Shown here: positions 31,334-40,288 of the stretch, in pieces
Numbering within the stretch: position 1 is the first letter of the stretch
Layout: each line of letters begins with the position of its first letter
NCBI GenBank assembly: GCA_002841335.1
Contig: PHEY01000002.1
Location: 124,001 to 188,000 of the forward strand
Reading direction: 5' to 3'
Length of the DNA stretch: 64,000 bases
Origin: Actinobacteria bacterium HGW-Actinobacteria-2
Lineage (GTDB): Bacteria > Actinomycetota > Actinomycetes > Propionibacteriales > Propionibacteriaceae
The notes under the pieces: generated by a model
Databases searched by the model: none
What the model saw: only the letters and a program-made list of their open reading frames with translations
What the model was told of the DNA's origin: nothing
Translations under genes and position numbers: made by a program

Positions 31334-31415
31334 GGCCCGAGCGTACCCGATACCGGATGTACCTGCTACCGTCAGTATCTAGTAAAAGTATGGTGCCCAA
31401 CACGCAGGAGGACCG
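31334..31415. promoter_or_regulatory. Divergent promoter region with candidate TetR operator
   Basis: Minus-strand -10 TACGCT (31340-31345) serves the TetR gene; plus-strand TATGGT (31389-31394) could serve the thiolase. Between them, 31349-31360 and 31368-31379 form an imperfect palindrome (GATAC at one end, GTATC at the other, 8 of 12 positions symmetric). Confidence 0.5.
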
Positions 31416-32693
31416 ATGAACGCTCCCCGATCCGCAGTGATCGTCGGCGGCAACCGCACCCCGTTCGTCAAGGCCGGCGGTGCCTACGCAGAGGCTAGCA
31501 ACCTCGACCTGCTCACCGCCGCTTTGGACGGCCTGGCGGCGCGTTTCGGCCTGGCGGGACGCCAGCTGGACGAGGTCGCCGGCGGCGCGGTGCTCAAACA
31601 CAGCGCCGACTTCAACCTCACCCGCGAAGCCGTCCTCGGATCAGCGCTGGCCCCCACCACGCCCGCGGTCGATCTGCAGCAGGCCTGCGGCACCGGCTTG
31701 GAGACGGTGATCTACCTGCACAACAAGATCTCCCTCGGCCAAGCCGAGGTGGGCATCGGCGCCGGCGTCGACTCCGCCTCGGACGCGCCGATCGTGGTCA
31801 CCAACCGGCTGCGTCGCGCGATCCTGGCCGCCAACCGGGCCAAGACTGTGCCGACCCGGCTGGCTGCCCTCAGCGCGATCCGCCCCGCACACCTGATGCC
31901 GGTGGCACCCCAGGTGGTCGAGCCGCGCACCGGGCTGAGCATGGGCGAACACCAGGCCGCCACCACCAAGCGCTGGGGCATCACCCGTCAGGCCCAGGAC
32001 GAACTCGCGCTGGCCTCCCACCAGCATCTGGCCGCGGCGTGGGCGTCCGGCTTCTTCGACGACCTGGTCACCGGCTACCTCGGAGTCACTCGGGACGGCC
32101 TGCTGCGCGCCGACACCTCGCGGGAGAAGCTGGCCGCCCTCAAGCCGGTGTTCGGTGGCGTGGACGGCACCATGACCGCCGGCAACTCCACCGCGCTCAC
32201 CGACGGCGCGGCGACCGTCCTGCTGGCCGAGGAGGGCTGGGCGAGCGCCAACGGCCTGCCGCGGTTGGCGCGCATCGTCGACGCACAGGTGGCCGCCGTC
32301 GATCACACCGCGGGCGATGATCTCCTCCTGGCACCGGCCCATGCGGTGGCGCGACTACTGGCCCGACAAGGCATGAGCCTGGGCGACTTCGAGTTCTATG
32401 AACTCCACGAGGCCTTCGCCAGCACGGTGCTGGCCACCATGGCCGCGTGGGAGTCGGCCGCGTACTGCCGCGAGTCCCTCGGGCTGCCGGACGCACTGGG
32501 CTCCATCGATCGCGACCGGCTGAACGTGAACGGCTCCTCCTTAGCCGCCGGACATCCCTTCGCCGCCACCGGCGGGCGAATCGTGGCCAGCCTGGCAAAG
32601 CAACTGCACGCGCACGGCTCAGGCGCCCGCGGCCTGGTGTCGATCTGCGCGGCCGGCGGCCAAGGCGTCGTCGCGATCCTGGAGGCGGTGTGA
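31416..32693 (+). CDS. Acetyl-CoA C-acyltransferase (FadA2/FadI-like thiolase)
   Basis: 425-residue thiolase. Nucleophile Cys in DLQQACGTGLETVI, then GAGVDSASDAPIVV; His and second Cys in FYELHEAFASTVLATMAAW, NVNGSSLAAGHPFAATGGR and SICAAGGQGVVA. It cleaves or condenses 3-oxoacyl-CoA. RBS GGAGG precedes ATG. The stop overlaps the fabG start by one base. Synteny with mycobacterial fadA2-fabG4-htdX (from memory) supports a fatty-acid role. Confidence 0.93.
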   Translation: MNAPRSAVIVGGNRTPFVKAGGAYAEASNLDLLTAALDGLAARFGLAGRQLDEVAGGAVLKHSADFNLTREAVLGSALAPTTPAVDLQQACGTGLETVIYLHNKISLGQAEVGIGAGVDSASDAPIVVTNRLRRAILAANRAKTVPTRLAALSAIRPAHLMPVAPQVVEPRTGLSMGEHQAATTKRWGITRQAQDELALASHQHLAAAWASGFFDDLVTGYLGVTRDGLLRADTSREKLAALKPVFGGVDGTMTAGNSTALTDGAATVLLAEEGWASANGLPRLARIVDAQVAAVDHTAGDDLLLAPAHAVARLLARQGMSLGDFEFYELHEAFASTVLATMAAWESAAYCRESLGLPDALGSIDRDRLNVNGSSLAAGHPFAATGGRIVASLAKQLHAHGSGARGLVSICAAGGQGVVAILEAV

Positions 32694-34045
32694 TGGCCAC
32701 CATGCTCGAACAGCTCTTCTACTCCGGCCCCGGACAGGCGGTCGCCGGCAAGCTCGGCCTCCCCGAGCCCGAGACCCTGCGCCGCGGCCGGGTGAACCCG
32801 TCCGGCCCGGTGGCGGTGACGTCACTGACCGGATCGAGTCTGGGCAGCGACACCCTCGCGCTGCTGGGCGTCGCGGCCTCGGCGGCCCTGGTCGACGACG
32901 GCGACGAGCCTCCGGCCTACCCCGCGCGACTGGGAGCGTTGGTGGTCGACGCCCGCGGGCTCACCCTGCTGCCCCAGCTCGAAGGGCTGCGCGCCGCGCT
33001 ACGTCCGGCGGTGAAGAGTATGGAGCCGTCCGGGCGGATCATCGTGCTGGCCGACGATGAGGTCAGCGGCCTGGAGGCCCACGCCGTCCGCCAGGCCCTC
33101 GACGGCATCAACCGCACCGTGGGCAAGGAACTGCGGCGCGGCGCAACCACCAACCTGATTTACGTCCGCCCCGGCACCGGCGCCACCGACCTCGCCAGCA
33201 CCCTGTCTTTCCTGCTGCAGGGACGCTCAGCGTTCGTCGACGGCCAGTCCTGGACGGTGGGGCCGGCGGCAGCCACATCCGCGGTGAGGGAGCGTCCGCT
33301 CACCGACCGGATCGTGGTGGTCACCGGCGCCGCCCGCGGCATCGGCGCCCAGATCGCCACCGTGGCCGCCCGGGACGGCGCCACCGTGGTCTGCGTGGAC
33401 GTCCCGGCCGGCGGCGAAGCCCTCGCAGCGTTGACCAATCAGCTGGGCGGCACCGCGCTGCAACTCGACATCACCGCCGCCGATGCCGGTGAACGGATCG
33501 CGGCCCAGGTGGCGTCGCGCTACGGCGACGACGCCCGGATTCACGCGATGGTGCACAACGCCGGGATCACCCGCGACAAGCTGCTGGTCAACACCGATGC
33601 GGCCCGCTGGGCGGCCGTGGTCGAGGTCAATCTGGCCGCGCAACTGCGGATGAACGTCGCCCTGCTCGACGGACGTCCCGGCGGCCTGGCCGACGACGGC
33701 CGGCTGGTGTCGATCGCGTCCACTTCGGGCATCGCGGGCAATCGCGGCCAGGCCAACTACGCCGCCTCCAAGGCCGGCGTGGTCGGATTGGTGCGGGCGC
33801 TGGCCCCGGAGTTGGCCGGGCGCGGCATCACCGTGAACGCGGTGGCACCTGGTTTCATCGAGACCGAGATGACCGCCAAGATTCCGTTCGTGCAGCGTGA
33901 GGTGTTCCGCCGCACCAACTCCCTGGGCCAAGGCGGCAATCCGATCGACGTGGCCGAGACCATCGGCTACTTCCTCGACCCGGCCTCGGCCGGGGTCACC
34001 GGACAGGTGGTTCGAGTGTGCGGGCAGAACCTGGTGGGTGCCTGA
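32693..34045 (+). CDS. High-molecular-weight 3-oxoacyl-ACP/CoA reductase (FabG4-like)
   Basis: 450-residue SDR with an N-terminal flavodoxin-like domain (about 1-200) and a C-terminal Rossmann SDR domain (from about 205). Motifs: VVTGAARGIGAQIA (NAD(H) binding), HNAGIT, catalytic Ser in SIASTSGIAG and the YAASK Tyr/Lys pair, then APGFIETEMT. Size and layout match HMwFabG/FabG4 of M. tuberculosis, which uses NADH and acyl-CoA. Overlaps fadA by one base and the maoC stop-start by one base. Confidence 0.92.
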   Translation: MATMLEQLFYSGPGQAVAGKLGLPEPETLRRGRVNPSGPVAVTSLTGSSLGSDTLALLGVAASAALVDDGDEPPAYPARLGALVVDARGLTLLPQLEGLRAALRPAVKSMEPSGRIIVLADDEVSGLEAHAVRQALDGINRTVGKELRRGATTNLIYVRPGTGATDLASTLSFLLQGRSAFVDGQSWTVGPAAATSAVRERPLTDRIVVVTGAARGIGAQIATVAARDGATVVCVDVPAGGEALAALTNQLGGTALQLDITAADAGERIAAQVASRYGDDARIHAMVHNAGITRDKLLVNTDAARWAAVVEVNLAAQLRMNVALLDGRPGGLADDGRLVSIASTSGIAGNRGQANYAASKAGVVGLVRALAPELAGRGITVNAVAPGFIETEMTAKIPFVQREVFRRTNSLGQGGNPIDVAETIGYFLDPASAGVTGQVVRVCGQNLVGA

Positions 34046-34893
34046 TGGAGATCCGTGAGCTGGCGGCGATGCCGGCCATGGGGCCGCTGTTCGCCCGTGC
34101 CCTGGTGCCTAGCTTGCGTCGTGGGCCGGCGCGCGTGCCCGAACACGCTGTCCGGGTGGCCGGGCTGAGTCAGGACCGCGCCCGGCTGGCCGACTATGAC
34201 CGCGTCTGCGGGTTCGCGATTCGTGACGAGGTGCCGCCCACGTGGCTGCACGTGTTGACCTTCCCACTGCATGTGGCGCTGCTGTCGGATCCGAGCTCAT
34301 CGGTCCGGCTGGCCGGGGTGGTGCACGTGTCCAACCGAATGCGGCTCCATCGTCCGGTGACCGCGGCCGAGCGACTGGACGCGACCGTCCACATCGAGGG
34401 TCTGCGTCCGCATCAGCGTGGCGCACTCTTCGACCTGGTCGGCGAGATTCGGGTCGGCGACGAGCTGGTCTGGGACGGGGTGAGCACCTATCTGGCACCC
34501 GGCGCGGTCGTACCCGGCGAGCCGGTGGAGGTGCCCAAACCGGAGTTCACGGTGAGCGACCCGATCGCGCAATGGCGTCTGCCGGCCGATCTGGGAAAGC
34601 AGTACCGTCGCGTGTCCGGCGACCCGAACCCGATTCACACCACCGTGATCGCGGCGAAGGCGTTCGGCTTCGCCCGTCCGATCATCCACGGCATGTGGAC
34701 CCACGCCCGGTTGCTGGCCGGCTTCGAGGCGCGACTCCCCCACACCTACGAGGTGGAGGTGAGCTTCACCAAGCCGATCCTGCTCCCGGGCAAGGTGGGC
34801 GCCTGGTGGCGTCCGGACGGCGTCAACTGGGCGGCCGCAGCGACCACCCCCGACGGCAGCAAGCCGTACCTGGTGATGGCCGTCAGGAGCTGA
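34045..34893 (+). CDS. MaoC-like double hot-dog dehydratase (HtdX-like)
   Basis: 282-residue (R)-specific 3-hydroxyacyl-CoA/ACP dehydratase. The catalytic half is in the C-terminal hot-dog domain: YRRVSGDPNPIHTTVIAAKAFGFARPIIHGMW with Asp and His of the hydratase-2 motif. The N-terminal half is a degenerate hot dog, as in HtdX. Last gene of fadA-fabG-maoC; the operon runs straight into a palindromic repeat at 34907. Confidence 0.9.
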   Translation: MEIRELAAMPAMGPLFARALVPSLRRGPARVPEHAVRVAGLSQDRARLADYDRVCGFAIRDEVPPTWLHVLTFPLHVALLSDPSSSVRLAGVVHVSNRMRLHRPVTAAERLDATVHIEGLRPHQRGALFDLVGEIRVGDELVWDGVSTYLAPGAVVPGEPVEVPKPEFTVSDPIAQWRLPADLGKQYRRVSGDPNPIHTTVIAAKAFGFARPIIHGMWTHARLLAGFEARLPHTYEVEVSFTKPILLPGKVGAWWRPDGVNWAAAATTPDGSKPYLVMAVRS

Positions 34894-34906
34894 CCGCGCC
34901 ACTCGC

Positions 34907-34947
34907 GAGGTTTCGACACGGCCGCTACGCGGCCTGCTCAACCAACG
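34907..34947. repeat. GGTTTCGAC...CTCAAC palindromic interspersed repeat, copy A
   Basis: GAGGTTTCGAC is followed by the palindrome GGCCGCTACGCGGCC (34921-34934 region) and CTCAACCAACG. It lies between two convergent genes and can fold into a hairpin, so it may act as a shared terminator. A related copy is at 47867-47905. Confidence 0.5.
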
Positions 34948-34962
34948 ACGAAGGACTGACTG

Positions 34963-36795
34963 TTACCAGCGTTCCTTGGTGCGCGGGCCGTCCGACCGTG
35001 AACCACGATCGCCGCGGTCGCTGCCGCCGCGATAGGGACGCTCGCCGCGCGGGGAGTACTCCCGGTTCGGACGATCGTTGCGGCGGGGGGCGCCGTTGTC
35101 GCGGGACAGTTCGATCAGCTTGCCGGAGATCCGGGTCGACTTCAGCGCCGCCCAGCAATCCTCTGACAGTCGAGCGGGCAACTCGATCAGCGAGTGGTCC
35201 ATTCGAATGTCGATGTGGCCGAAGTCCTCGCTGCGCAGGCCGCCCTCGTTGGCCAGCGCACCGACGATCTGGCGCGGGCCGATTTTGTGCCGCTTGCCGA
35301 CCGAGATGCGGTAGGTGACCAGGCCCTGGCTGCTGCCCCGGCTGGGACGTTCACCGCGCCCGCGCGGCTCCCGGCCTTCGCGATCTCCGCGATCACTCCA
35401 CTGCTCGCGAGCGCGCTCGGGGCGCACCGGAGCGTCGGGCTCCAGCAGCATCGGCTCCTCGCCCTGCAGGGTGAGTGCCAAGGCGGCAGCGACGTCCACT
35501 TCCGGGACGTCGTACTCGTTGACGTAGTGGGCGACCACTTCGCGGAAGAACTCCAGACGATCCGCAGCGAGCGCCTCGGTGATCTGGTCGTCGAAACGGC
35601 TGAGCCGGCTGGCGTTGATGTCTTCGGCTGACGGCAGGGTCATCGGGCTGAGCGACTGCTTGGTGGCGCGCTCGATGGTGCCCAGCAGTCGCCGTTCCCG
35701 CGGGGTGACGAACGAGATCGCCTCACCGCTGCGGCCGGCTCGGCCGGTACGTCCGACACGGTGGACGTAGGACTCGCTGTCCAGCGGCAGGTCGAAGTTG
35801 ATCACGTGGGTGATTCGGTCGACGTCCAGGCCGCGGGCGGCCACGTCGGTGGCCACCAGGATGTCGAGCTTGCCCGACTTCAGGTGTCCGATCACGCGCT
35901 CACGCTGTGGCTGGGCGATGTCGCCGTTGATGGCGGCGGCGGAGTAGCCGCGGGCGGCCAGCTTTTCGGCGACGGTCTCGGTGTCGTTCTTGGTGCGGAC
36001 GAACACGATCAGTCCGTCGAAGTTCTCCACCTCCAGGATGCGGGTCAGCGCGTCGACCTTGCTGGGGTAGGACACCTGCAGGTAGCGGTGCCGGACGTTG
36101 GCGGCGGTGGCGGTCTTGCCCTTGACGCTGACCTCGACCGGGTCGGTCAGGTAGCGCTGGCTGAGTCGACGGATCGCCGGCGGCATGGTGGCCGAGAACA
36201 GCGCCACCTGCTTGTCGTCGGGGGTGTCGGCCAGGATCGTCTCGACGTCCTCGGCGAAGCCCATGCTGAGCATCTCGTCGGCCTCGTCCAGCACCAGGAA
36301 GCGCAGCTGGGTCAGATCCAGGGTGCCCTTCTCGAGGTGGTCCATGATCCGGCCGGGCGTACCCACGACCACATGGACGCCACGAGCCAGCGCACTCAGC
36401 TGCACGCCGTAGCCCTGGCCGCCGTAGACGGGCAGCACGTGGACGCCGTGCATCCGCGCGGCATAGGACTGGAAGGCCTCACACACCTGGACGGCGAGTT
36501 CGCGGGTCGGCGCGAGGACCAACGCCTGCGGCGCCTTCTGCTTGAGGTCGAGTTGGTCGAGGATCGGCAGGGCGAACGCGGCGGTCTTGCCGGTGCCGGT
36601 CTGGGCGGTGCCGACCACGTGGCGGCCCTCGAGAAGGGCCGGAATCGTCTTGGCTTGGATGGGCGAGGGAGTCTCGTAACCGAGGTCGCGCAGCGCTCGA
36701 AGGATCTTGTCGTCCAGACCGAGTTCGGCGAAGCCGGCGGCGCTCGATTCGGAGATGGCGGTATCGGCGTCCAGCTCGGGAAGTTCTGAATTCAC
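34963..36795 (-). CDS. DEAD-box RNA helicase with DbpA-type RNA-binding domain
   Basis: 610 residues from GTG 36795; the longer open frame upstream is the LysE gene antisense region and not real. Helicase core: Q motif FAELGLDDKILRALRDLGYETPSPIQ, AQTGTGKTAAFALP, PTRELAVQV, VLDEADEMLSMGF, SATMPPAIRRLS, ATDVAARGLDVDRI and HRVGRTGRAGRSG. A DbpA RNA-binding domain follows (about 480-555), then an Arg/Gly/Asp-rich tail. Likely a DeaD/CsdA-type helicase in ribosome assembly or cold response. Confidence 0.93.
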   Translation of the reverse strand: MNSELPELDADTAISESSAAGFAELGLDDKILRALRDLGYETPSPIQAKTIPALLEGRHVVGTAQTGTGKTAAFALPILDQLDLKQKAPQALVLAPTRELAVQVCEAFQSYAARMHGVHVLPVYGGQGYGVQLSALARGVHVVVGTPGRIMDHLEKGTLDLTQLRFLVLDEADEMLSMGFAEDVETILADTPDDKQVALFSATMPPAIRRLSQRYLTDPVEVSVKGKTATAANVRHRYLQVSYPSKVDALTRILEVENFDGLIVFVRTKNDTETVAEKLAARGYSAAAINGDIAQPQRERVIGHLKSGKLDILVATDVAARGLDVDRITHVINFDLPLDSESYVHRVGRTGRAGRSGEAISFVTPRERRLLGTIERATKQSLSPMTLPSAEDINASRLSRFDDQITEALAADRLEFFREVVAHYVNEYDVPEVDVAAALALTLQGEEPMLLEPDAPVRPERAREQWSDRGDREGREPRGRGERPSRGSSQGLVTYRISVGKRHKIGPRQIVGALANEGGLRSEDFGHIDIRMDHSLIELPARLSEDCWAALKSTRISGKLIELSRDNGAPRRNDRPNREYSPRGERPYRGGSDRGDRGSRSDGPRTKERW

Positions 36796-36827
36796 TACAT
36801 AACTGTAGGGGTTGGCCGAGATTCGAC

Positions 36828-37469
36828 CTAACCGGAGACGATTGGCACCGAGGTGAGCCCCACCACGATCACCGAGATTCCGAGCAGAATGATCACCGCC
36901 GAGGCCACCCAGCCGAGCATTCCGACGACCCGCGCCGGCAGCATCGCCCCCACCCGCGCACCGACCACGGCCAGGCCCAACTGCCAGGCCAGGGACGCCA
37001 TCCCGGTGCCCAGGACGAAGGCGGCTGGCGCCAGCCAGGACGACGCCGTGGTGGTGACCACGCTGGCCAGCGCGAGGAAGTAGAGCAAGGTGGCCGGGTT
37101 GATCGCGGTCAGCGCCACGAAGCGCCCGAACACGTCCCGCTTGGGCACCTCGCCCGGCTCGGTGGCAGCACTCGATCGCCCGCGGACGAACTGGTGGACG
37201 CCCAGGCCGATCAGCACCAGCCCGGAGATCACCGCCGGCACCGCACCCCAGGAACGGATCACCGGAGCGAACACCACCCCGACGCTCACCGCCAGGGTGC
37301 AATAGATCAGGTCGACGAAGGCCACCCCGGCCCCGGCTGCGGCTCCGTGACGCAGCCCGTTCAGGATCGCCTCGCGCAGGATCAGCACGCCGATGGCGCC
37401 CAGCGGCATGGCGATGGCCAGGCCCGCGGCGAGTCCGGCCAGCAGTGCCGGGAGTGCTTGATCGATCAT
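36828..37469 (-). CDS. LysE/RhtB family amino acid exporter
   Basis: 213 residues with six hydrophobic helices; PLGAIGVLILREAILNGLRHGAAAGAGVAFVD is the LysE signature region, and TAINPATLLYFLALASVV is the conserved second half. ATG 37469. It is divergent from an Lrp/AsnC regulator, an arrangement common for amino acid exporters regulated by their cargo. Substrate unknown. Confidence 0.86.
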   Translation of the reverse strand: MIDQALPALLAGLAAGLAIAMPLGAIGVLILREAILNGLRHGAAAGAGVAFVDLIYCTLAVSVGVVFAPVIRSWGAVPAVISGLVLIGLGVHQFVRGRSSAATEPGEVPKRDVFGRFVALTAINPATLLYFLALASVVTTTASSWLAPAAFVLGTGMASLAWQLGLAVVGARVGAMLPARVVGMLGWVASAVIILLGISVIVVGLTSVPIVSG

Positions 37470-37539
37470 CGCCCTATTGTCGCGAAGGTAGGTCCTCACG
37501 ACAGCTGAACATGCCGCGGCAGCGCTACGATCACTCAGT

Positions 37540-37971
37540 ATGGACGCCACCGACGAACGGATCTTCGCTGAACTGCGGCAGAACGCCCGCATTTCGTTCA
37601 GTGAGCTGGGCCGTCGCGTCGGCCTGAGCACGAACGCCACCGCCGCCCGGGTGCGCAAGCTGGAGACCGAAGGCTTCATCGCCGGCTACACCGTGATCTC
37701 CCCCACGCAGCTGGCCCGTCCCGGCGCGCTGGAGGTTTACATCGACGTCCGGCTGGCCGACGGCTTCGACGATGCCGACTTCCTCGCGGCCGTCCATCCG
37801 CTCAGTGAAGTGATCGACGCCGTCCACCTCACCGGCGGCTTCGACTTCCTGGTGCGCGCCGTGGTGGCCGACACGGCCAGCTTGGACCAGTTGGTGAAAC
37901 GGCTGAAGCGCGAGTGCGGCGCCGTCCTGACCCAGACCCGGGTGGCGCTTCGTCCAGCCCGGTTGAACTGA
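37540..37971 (+). CDS. Lrp/AsnC family regulator
   Basis: 143 residues: N-terminal winged helix (DERIFAELRQNARISFSELGRRVGLSTNATAARVRKLETEGFI) and C-terminal RAM ligand domain (LEVYIDVRLADGFDD...). Probably senses an amino acid and controls the divergent LysE exporter. TACGAT eight bases before ATG suggests a leaderless or nearly leaderless start. Confidence 0.9.
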   Translation: MDATDERIFAELRQNARISFSELGRRVGLSTNATAARVRKLETEGFIAGYTVISPTQLARPGALEVYIDVRLADGFDDADFLAAVHPLSEVIDAVHLTGGFDFLVRAVVADTASLDQLVKRLKRECGAVLTQTRVALRPARLN

Positions 37972-38015
37972 CCCCGCCCTCAGCGGGTTTCACCCCGCCA
38001 CCTAGGATCACAGGC

Positions 38016-38657
38016 ATGCGGCGCCGGGCCATTGTCTCCATCCTCGCCGGGCTCGTCGTGCTGGGGTTGGCGCCGACCGCGGTCGCGTTGGCCGTGGGCG
38101 GCTCCCGTATCGCCGCCGCCACCCAGGTGCCCGCCCAACCGGTGGCGATCGTGTTCGGTGCCGCCACGTTCGCCAACGGTCAGCCGTCCCCGTTCCTGAA
38201 AGCGCGCCTCGACCTGGCCCGCCAGCTCTACGACCAGGGCAGCGTCCGGGCGATCCTGGTCTCGGGCGACAACCGGCACGTCGACTACAACGAGCCCGAC
38301 GCGATGCGCAACTACTTGGTCGCCCAAGGCGTCCCACCAGGAAAGGTGGTGGCCGACTACGCCGGGTTCGACACCTACTCCACCTGCGTGCGGGCCAAGC
38401 GGATCTTCGCCGTCGACCAGGCGATCCTGGTCAGCCAGAGCTACCACCTGCCGCGGGCGATCACGACCTGCCGGGCGGTCGGCGTGGACGCGTGGGGCGT
38501 CGGCGACGACAGTGCCCGCCAATACTCCGACCCCTGGTGGCAGGGCAGTTTGCGCGAGGTGCCCGGCAACGCCAAGTTGGTCGTGGACCTGGCGACCAAC
38601 CGCCAGCCGGTGCTCGGCAAACCGGAGACCAGCATCACCGACGCCCTGAATCGCTGA
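38016..38657 (+). CDS. SanA/YdcF-like DUF218 membrane-anchored protein
   Basis: 213 residues: short basic N-terminus, one transmembrane helix (about 5-27), then the DUF218 domain outside the membrane with AIVFGAATFANGQPSPFLKARLDLARQLYDQG, ILVSGDNRHVDYNEPDAM, STCVRAKRIF and VSQSYHLPRAITTCRAVG. Resembles E. coli SanA, linked to envelope integrity and vancomycin exclusion; the reaction is unknown. TAGGAT seven bases before ATG 38016 fits a leaderless start. Confidence 0.82.
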   Translation: MRRRAIVSILAGLVVLGLAPTAVALAVGGSRIAAATQVPAQPVAIVFGAATFANGQPSPFLKARLDLARQLYDQGSVRAILVSGDNRHVDYNEPDAMRNYLVAQGVPPGKVVADYAGFDTYSTCVRAKRIFAVDQAILVSQSYHLPRAITTCRAVGVDAWGVGDDSARQYSDPWWQGSLREVPGNAKLVVDLATNRQPVLGKPETSITDALNR

Positions 38658-38721
38658 GGGGAATCACCACCACCGCGTCCCGGTTGAGGTGTGCATCCCG
38701 TCCGACTCCCGAAAGCTGACC

Positions 38722-39678
38722 ATGACCACTGCGGCCGAGGCACCCACCGTGCGAGTCTGGGCCGTCGTCCTGAACCCCTCCAAGTTCGACGACCCCGCGA
38801 CAGTGAAGGACCGGGTCGCACAGCTGTGCGACGCACGCGGTTGGCCGACTCCAGCCTGGTACGAGACCACGGTGGACGATCCGGGCTTTGGGCAGGCGAA
38901 GCAGGCGATCACCGACGGCGCGGAGCTGGTCTGCCCGCTCGGCGGTGATGGGACGGTGCGCGCGGTCGCGTCCGGCGCGTTGGGCAGCGGAGTACCACTC
39001 GGGTTGCTGCCCGGCGGCACCGGAAACCTCCTGGCCCGCAACCTGGGATTGCCTGTGGACGACCTGGACGCCTCGGTTGAGGTTGCTCTCACCGGCCGGA
39101 CCGCATCGATCGACGTCGGCGAAGTGCGCTGGGACGGCGGCGAGGCGGACATCTTCCTGGTGATGGCCGGGATGGGGTTGGACGCCCAGATCATGGCCGG
39201 GGTCGACGAGGGCCTGAAGAAGAAGGTGGGCTGGTGGGCATACGTGGCCTCTGCGGTCACCGCGGTCTTCCGGCTGGGTTTCGCGGTGCGGGTGCGCGCC
39301 GACGAGAGCCGAGAGTTCAGCCAGCACGCCCGCACGGTGCTGATCGGCAACTGTGGCGAACTCACCGGCGGATTGCAGCTGATCCCGCAGGCCGAGGTCG
39401 ACGACGGAGTGCTCGACGTGGTGATCGCCTCGCCGCGGTCGCTGGCGTCCTGGGTGGCGATCGCCATCAACCTGATCACCCGGCAGCGGCGCGGCCACCG
39501 GTTGTTCGTCCACCGCCAGGCCACTCGGATCACGGTGCGAACCCGCGAGCCGGTCGAGGCCCAGCTGGACGGCGACGCGGTCGGACCGAAGCGGGTCCTG
39601 TCTGCTCGGATCCTGCCCAACGCGCTCCCCGTCCGGCTCGCTCGACGCATCAACGAGACGCCGGATCGGTCGCAATGA
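38722..39678 (+). CDS. Diacylglycerol/lipid kinase (DagK/YegS family)
   Basis: 318 residues. Nucleotide loop CPLGGDGTVRAVASGALGSG and the lipid kinase motif LPGGTGNLLARNLGLP, then DVGEVRWDGGEADIFLVMAGMGLDAQIM. Cytoplasmic, probably phosphorylating diacylglycerol or related lipid in phospholipid recycling or phosphatidylinositol mannoside metabolism. I choose ATG 38722 over GTG 38689 because similarity begins there, although the GTG has GAGG nearby; the start is uncertain by 11 residues. Confidence 0.88.
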   Translation: MTTAAEAPTVRVWAVVLNPSKFDDPATVKDRVAQLCDARGWPTPAWYETTVDDPGFGQAKQAITDGAELVCPLGGDGTVRAVASGALGSGVPLGLLPGGTGNLLARNLGLPVDDLDASVEVALTGRTASIDVGEVRWDGGEADIFLVMAGMGLDAQIMAGVDEGLKKKVGWWAYVASAVTAVFRLGFAVRVRADESREFSQHARTVLIGNCGELTGGLQLIPQAEVDDGVLDVVIASPRSLASWVAIAINLITRQRRGHRLFVHRQATRITVRTREPVEAQLDGDAVGPKRVLSARILPNALPVRLARRINETPDRSQ

Positions 39679-40015
39679 CTCCTTCCCGTCGCCCCGTCTC
39701 TAAATCGGAGACGAGATCGCCGAGCTTTACATCGCAGTGCCGCGCAGCCCACCCTCGCCACGCTTGGGCCCGTGGTTAGGGGTTTCGCGGCCGAAAATCG
39801 GTCCCGTTTCCGATAACGCCTAGATCACGATTCGGCCCAAAGGGGTGGTTGATGGCCGCTACTGTTCCCCACATGGGTGACAACCCGCTATCGTTCAAGC
39901 TGGTAGTCGCTGTACCGGCTCGCACCCTGCCGGGTTTGAGTCGTCCCGCAAGGGGTGCGGAGACCACGTGCGGTCCCGGCAGTCGGAGCCGCGCCCACAA
40001 GAAGGAGAATGTTGC
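39679..40015 (+). promoter_or_regulatory. Long structured 5' region of the cold-shock gene
   Basis: 337 bases without a gene. A weak hairpin (CGTCTC 39695-39700/GAGACG 39708-39713) may end the lipid kinase transcript. Closer to csp, CGCACCC (39921-39927) pairs with GGGTGCG (39953-39959). TACTGT near 39865 could be a -10. GAAGGAG at 40001-40007 is a strong Shine-Dalgarno. A long 5' UTR with thermosensitive folding is known for csp mRNAs; here it is inference. Confidence 0.5.
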
Positions 40016-40219
40016 ATGACCACTGGAACCGTTAAGTGGTTCAACGCAGAGAAGGGCTTTGGCTTCATCGCGCCCGATGGCGGCGGGCCTGACGTTTTTG
40101 CTCACTACACCGCGATCACCAGCTCCGGTTTCCGCACTCTTGATGAGAATCAGAAGGTGGAGTTCGAGATCACGCAGGGTCCGAAGGGCCCGCAGGCTTC
40201 CAATATCAACCCGCTCTGA
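40016..40219 (+). CDS. Cold-shock protein CspA family
   Basis: 67-residue single OB-fold nucleic acid chaperone. [20 protein letters not shown] is RNP1-containing, and DVFAHYTAI is RNP2-like with Tyr in place of the usual Ser. Binds single-stranded RNA/DNA and melts mRNA structure. Very strong RBS, long leader and a strong terminator suggest high expression. Confidence 0.96.
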   Translation: MTTGTVKWFNAEKGFGFIAPDGGGPDVFAHYTAITSSGFRTLDENQKVEFEITQGPKGPQASNINPL

Positions 40220-40239
40220 TTTTCAGAGCTTCGGCAACT

Positions 40240-40268
40240 CGGCCCCTCGCTTCGGCGGGGGGCCGTTT
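40240..40268 (+). terminator. Terminator of csp
   Basis: 11-bp stem (40240-40250 with 40255-40265, one G-T pair), UUCG tetraloop and TTT tail, 20 bases past the csp stop. Classical intrinsic form. Confidence 0.88.
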
Positions 40269-40288
40269 CATATCTCGCCCCAGGGTCG

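Noticed and set aside
34963-37302. A 779-codon open frame joining the helicase to upstream sequence
   Set aside because: The first 169 codons run antisense to the LysE gene and lack helicase similarity; the true start is GTG 36795.
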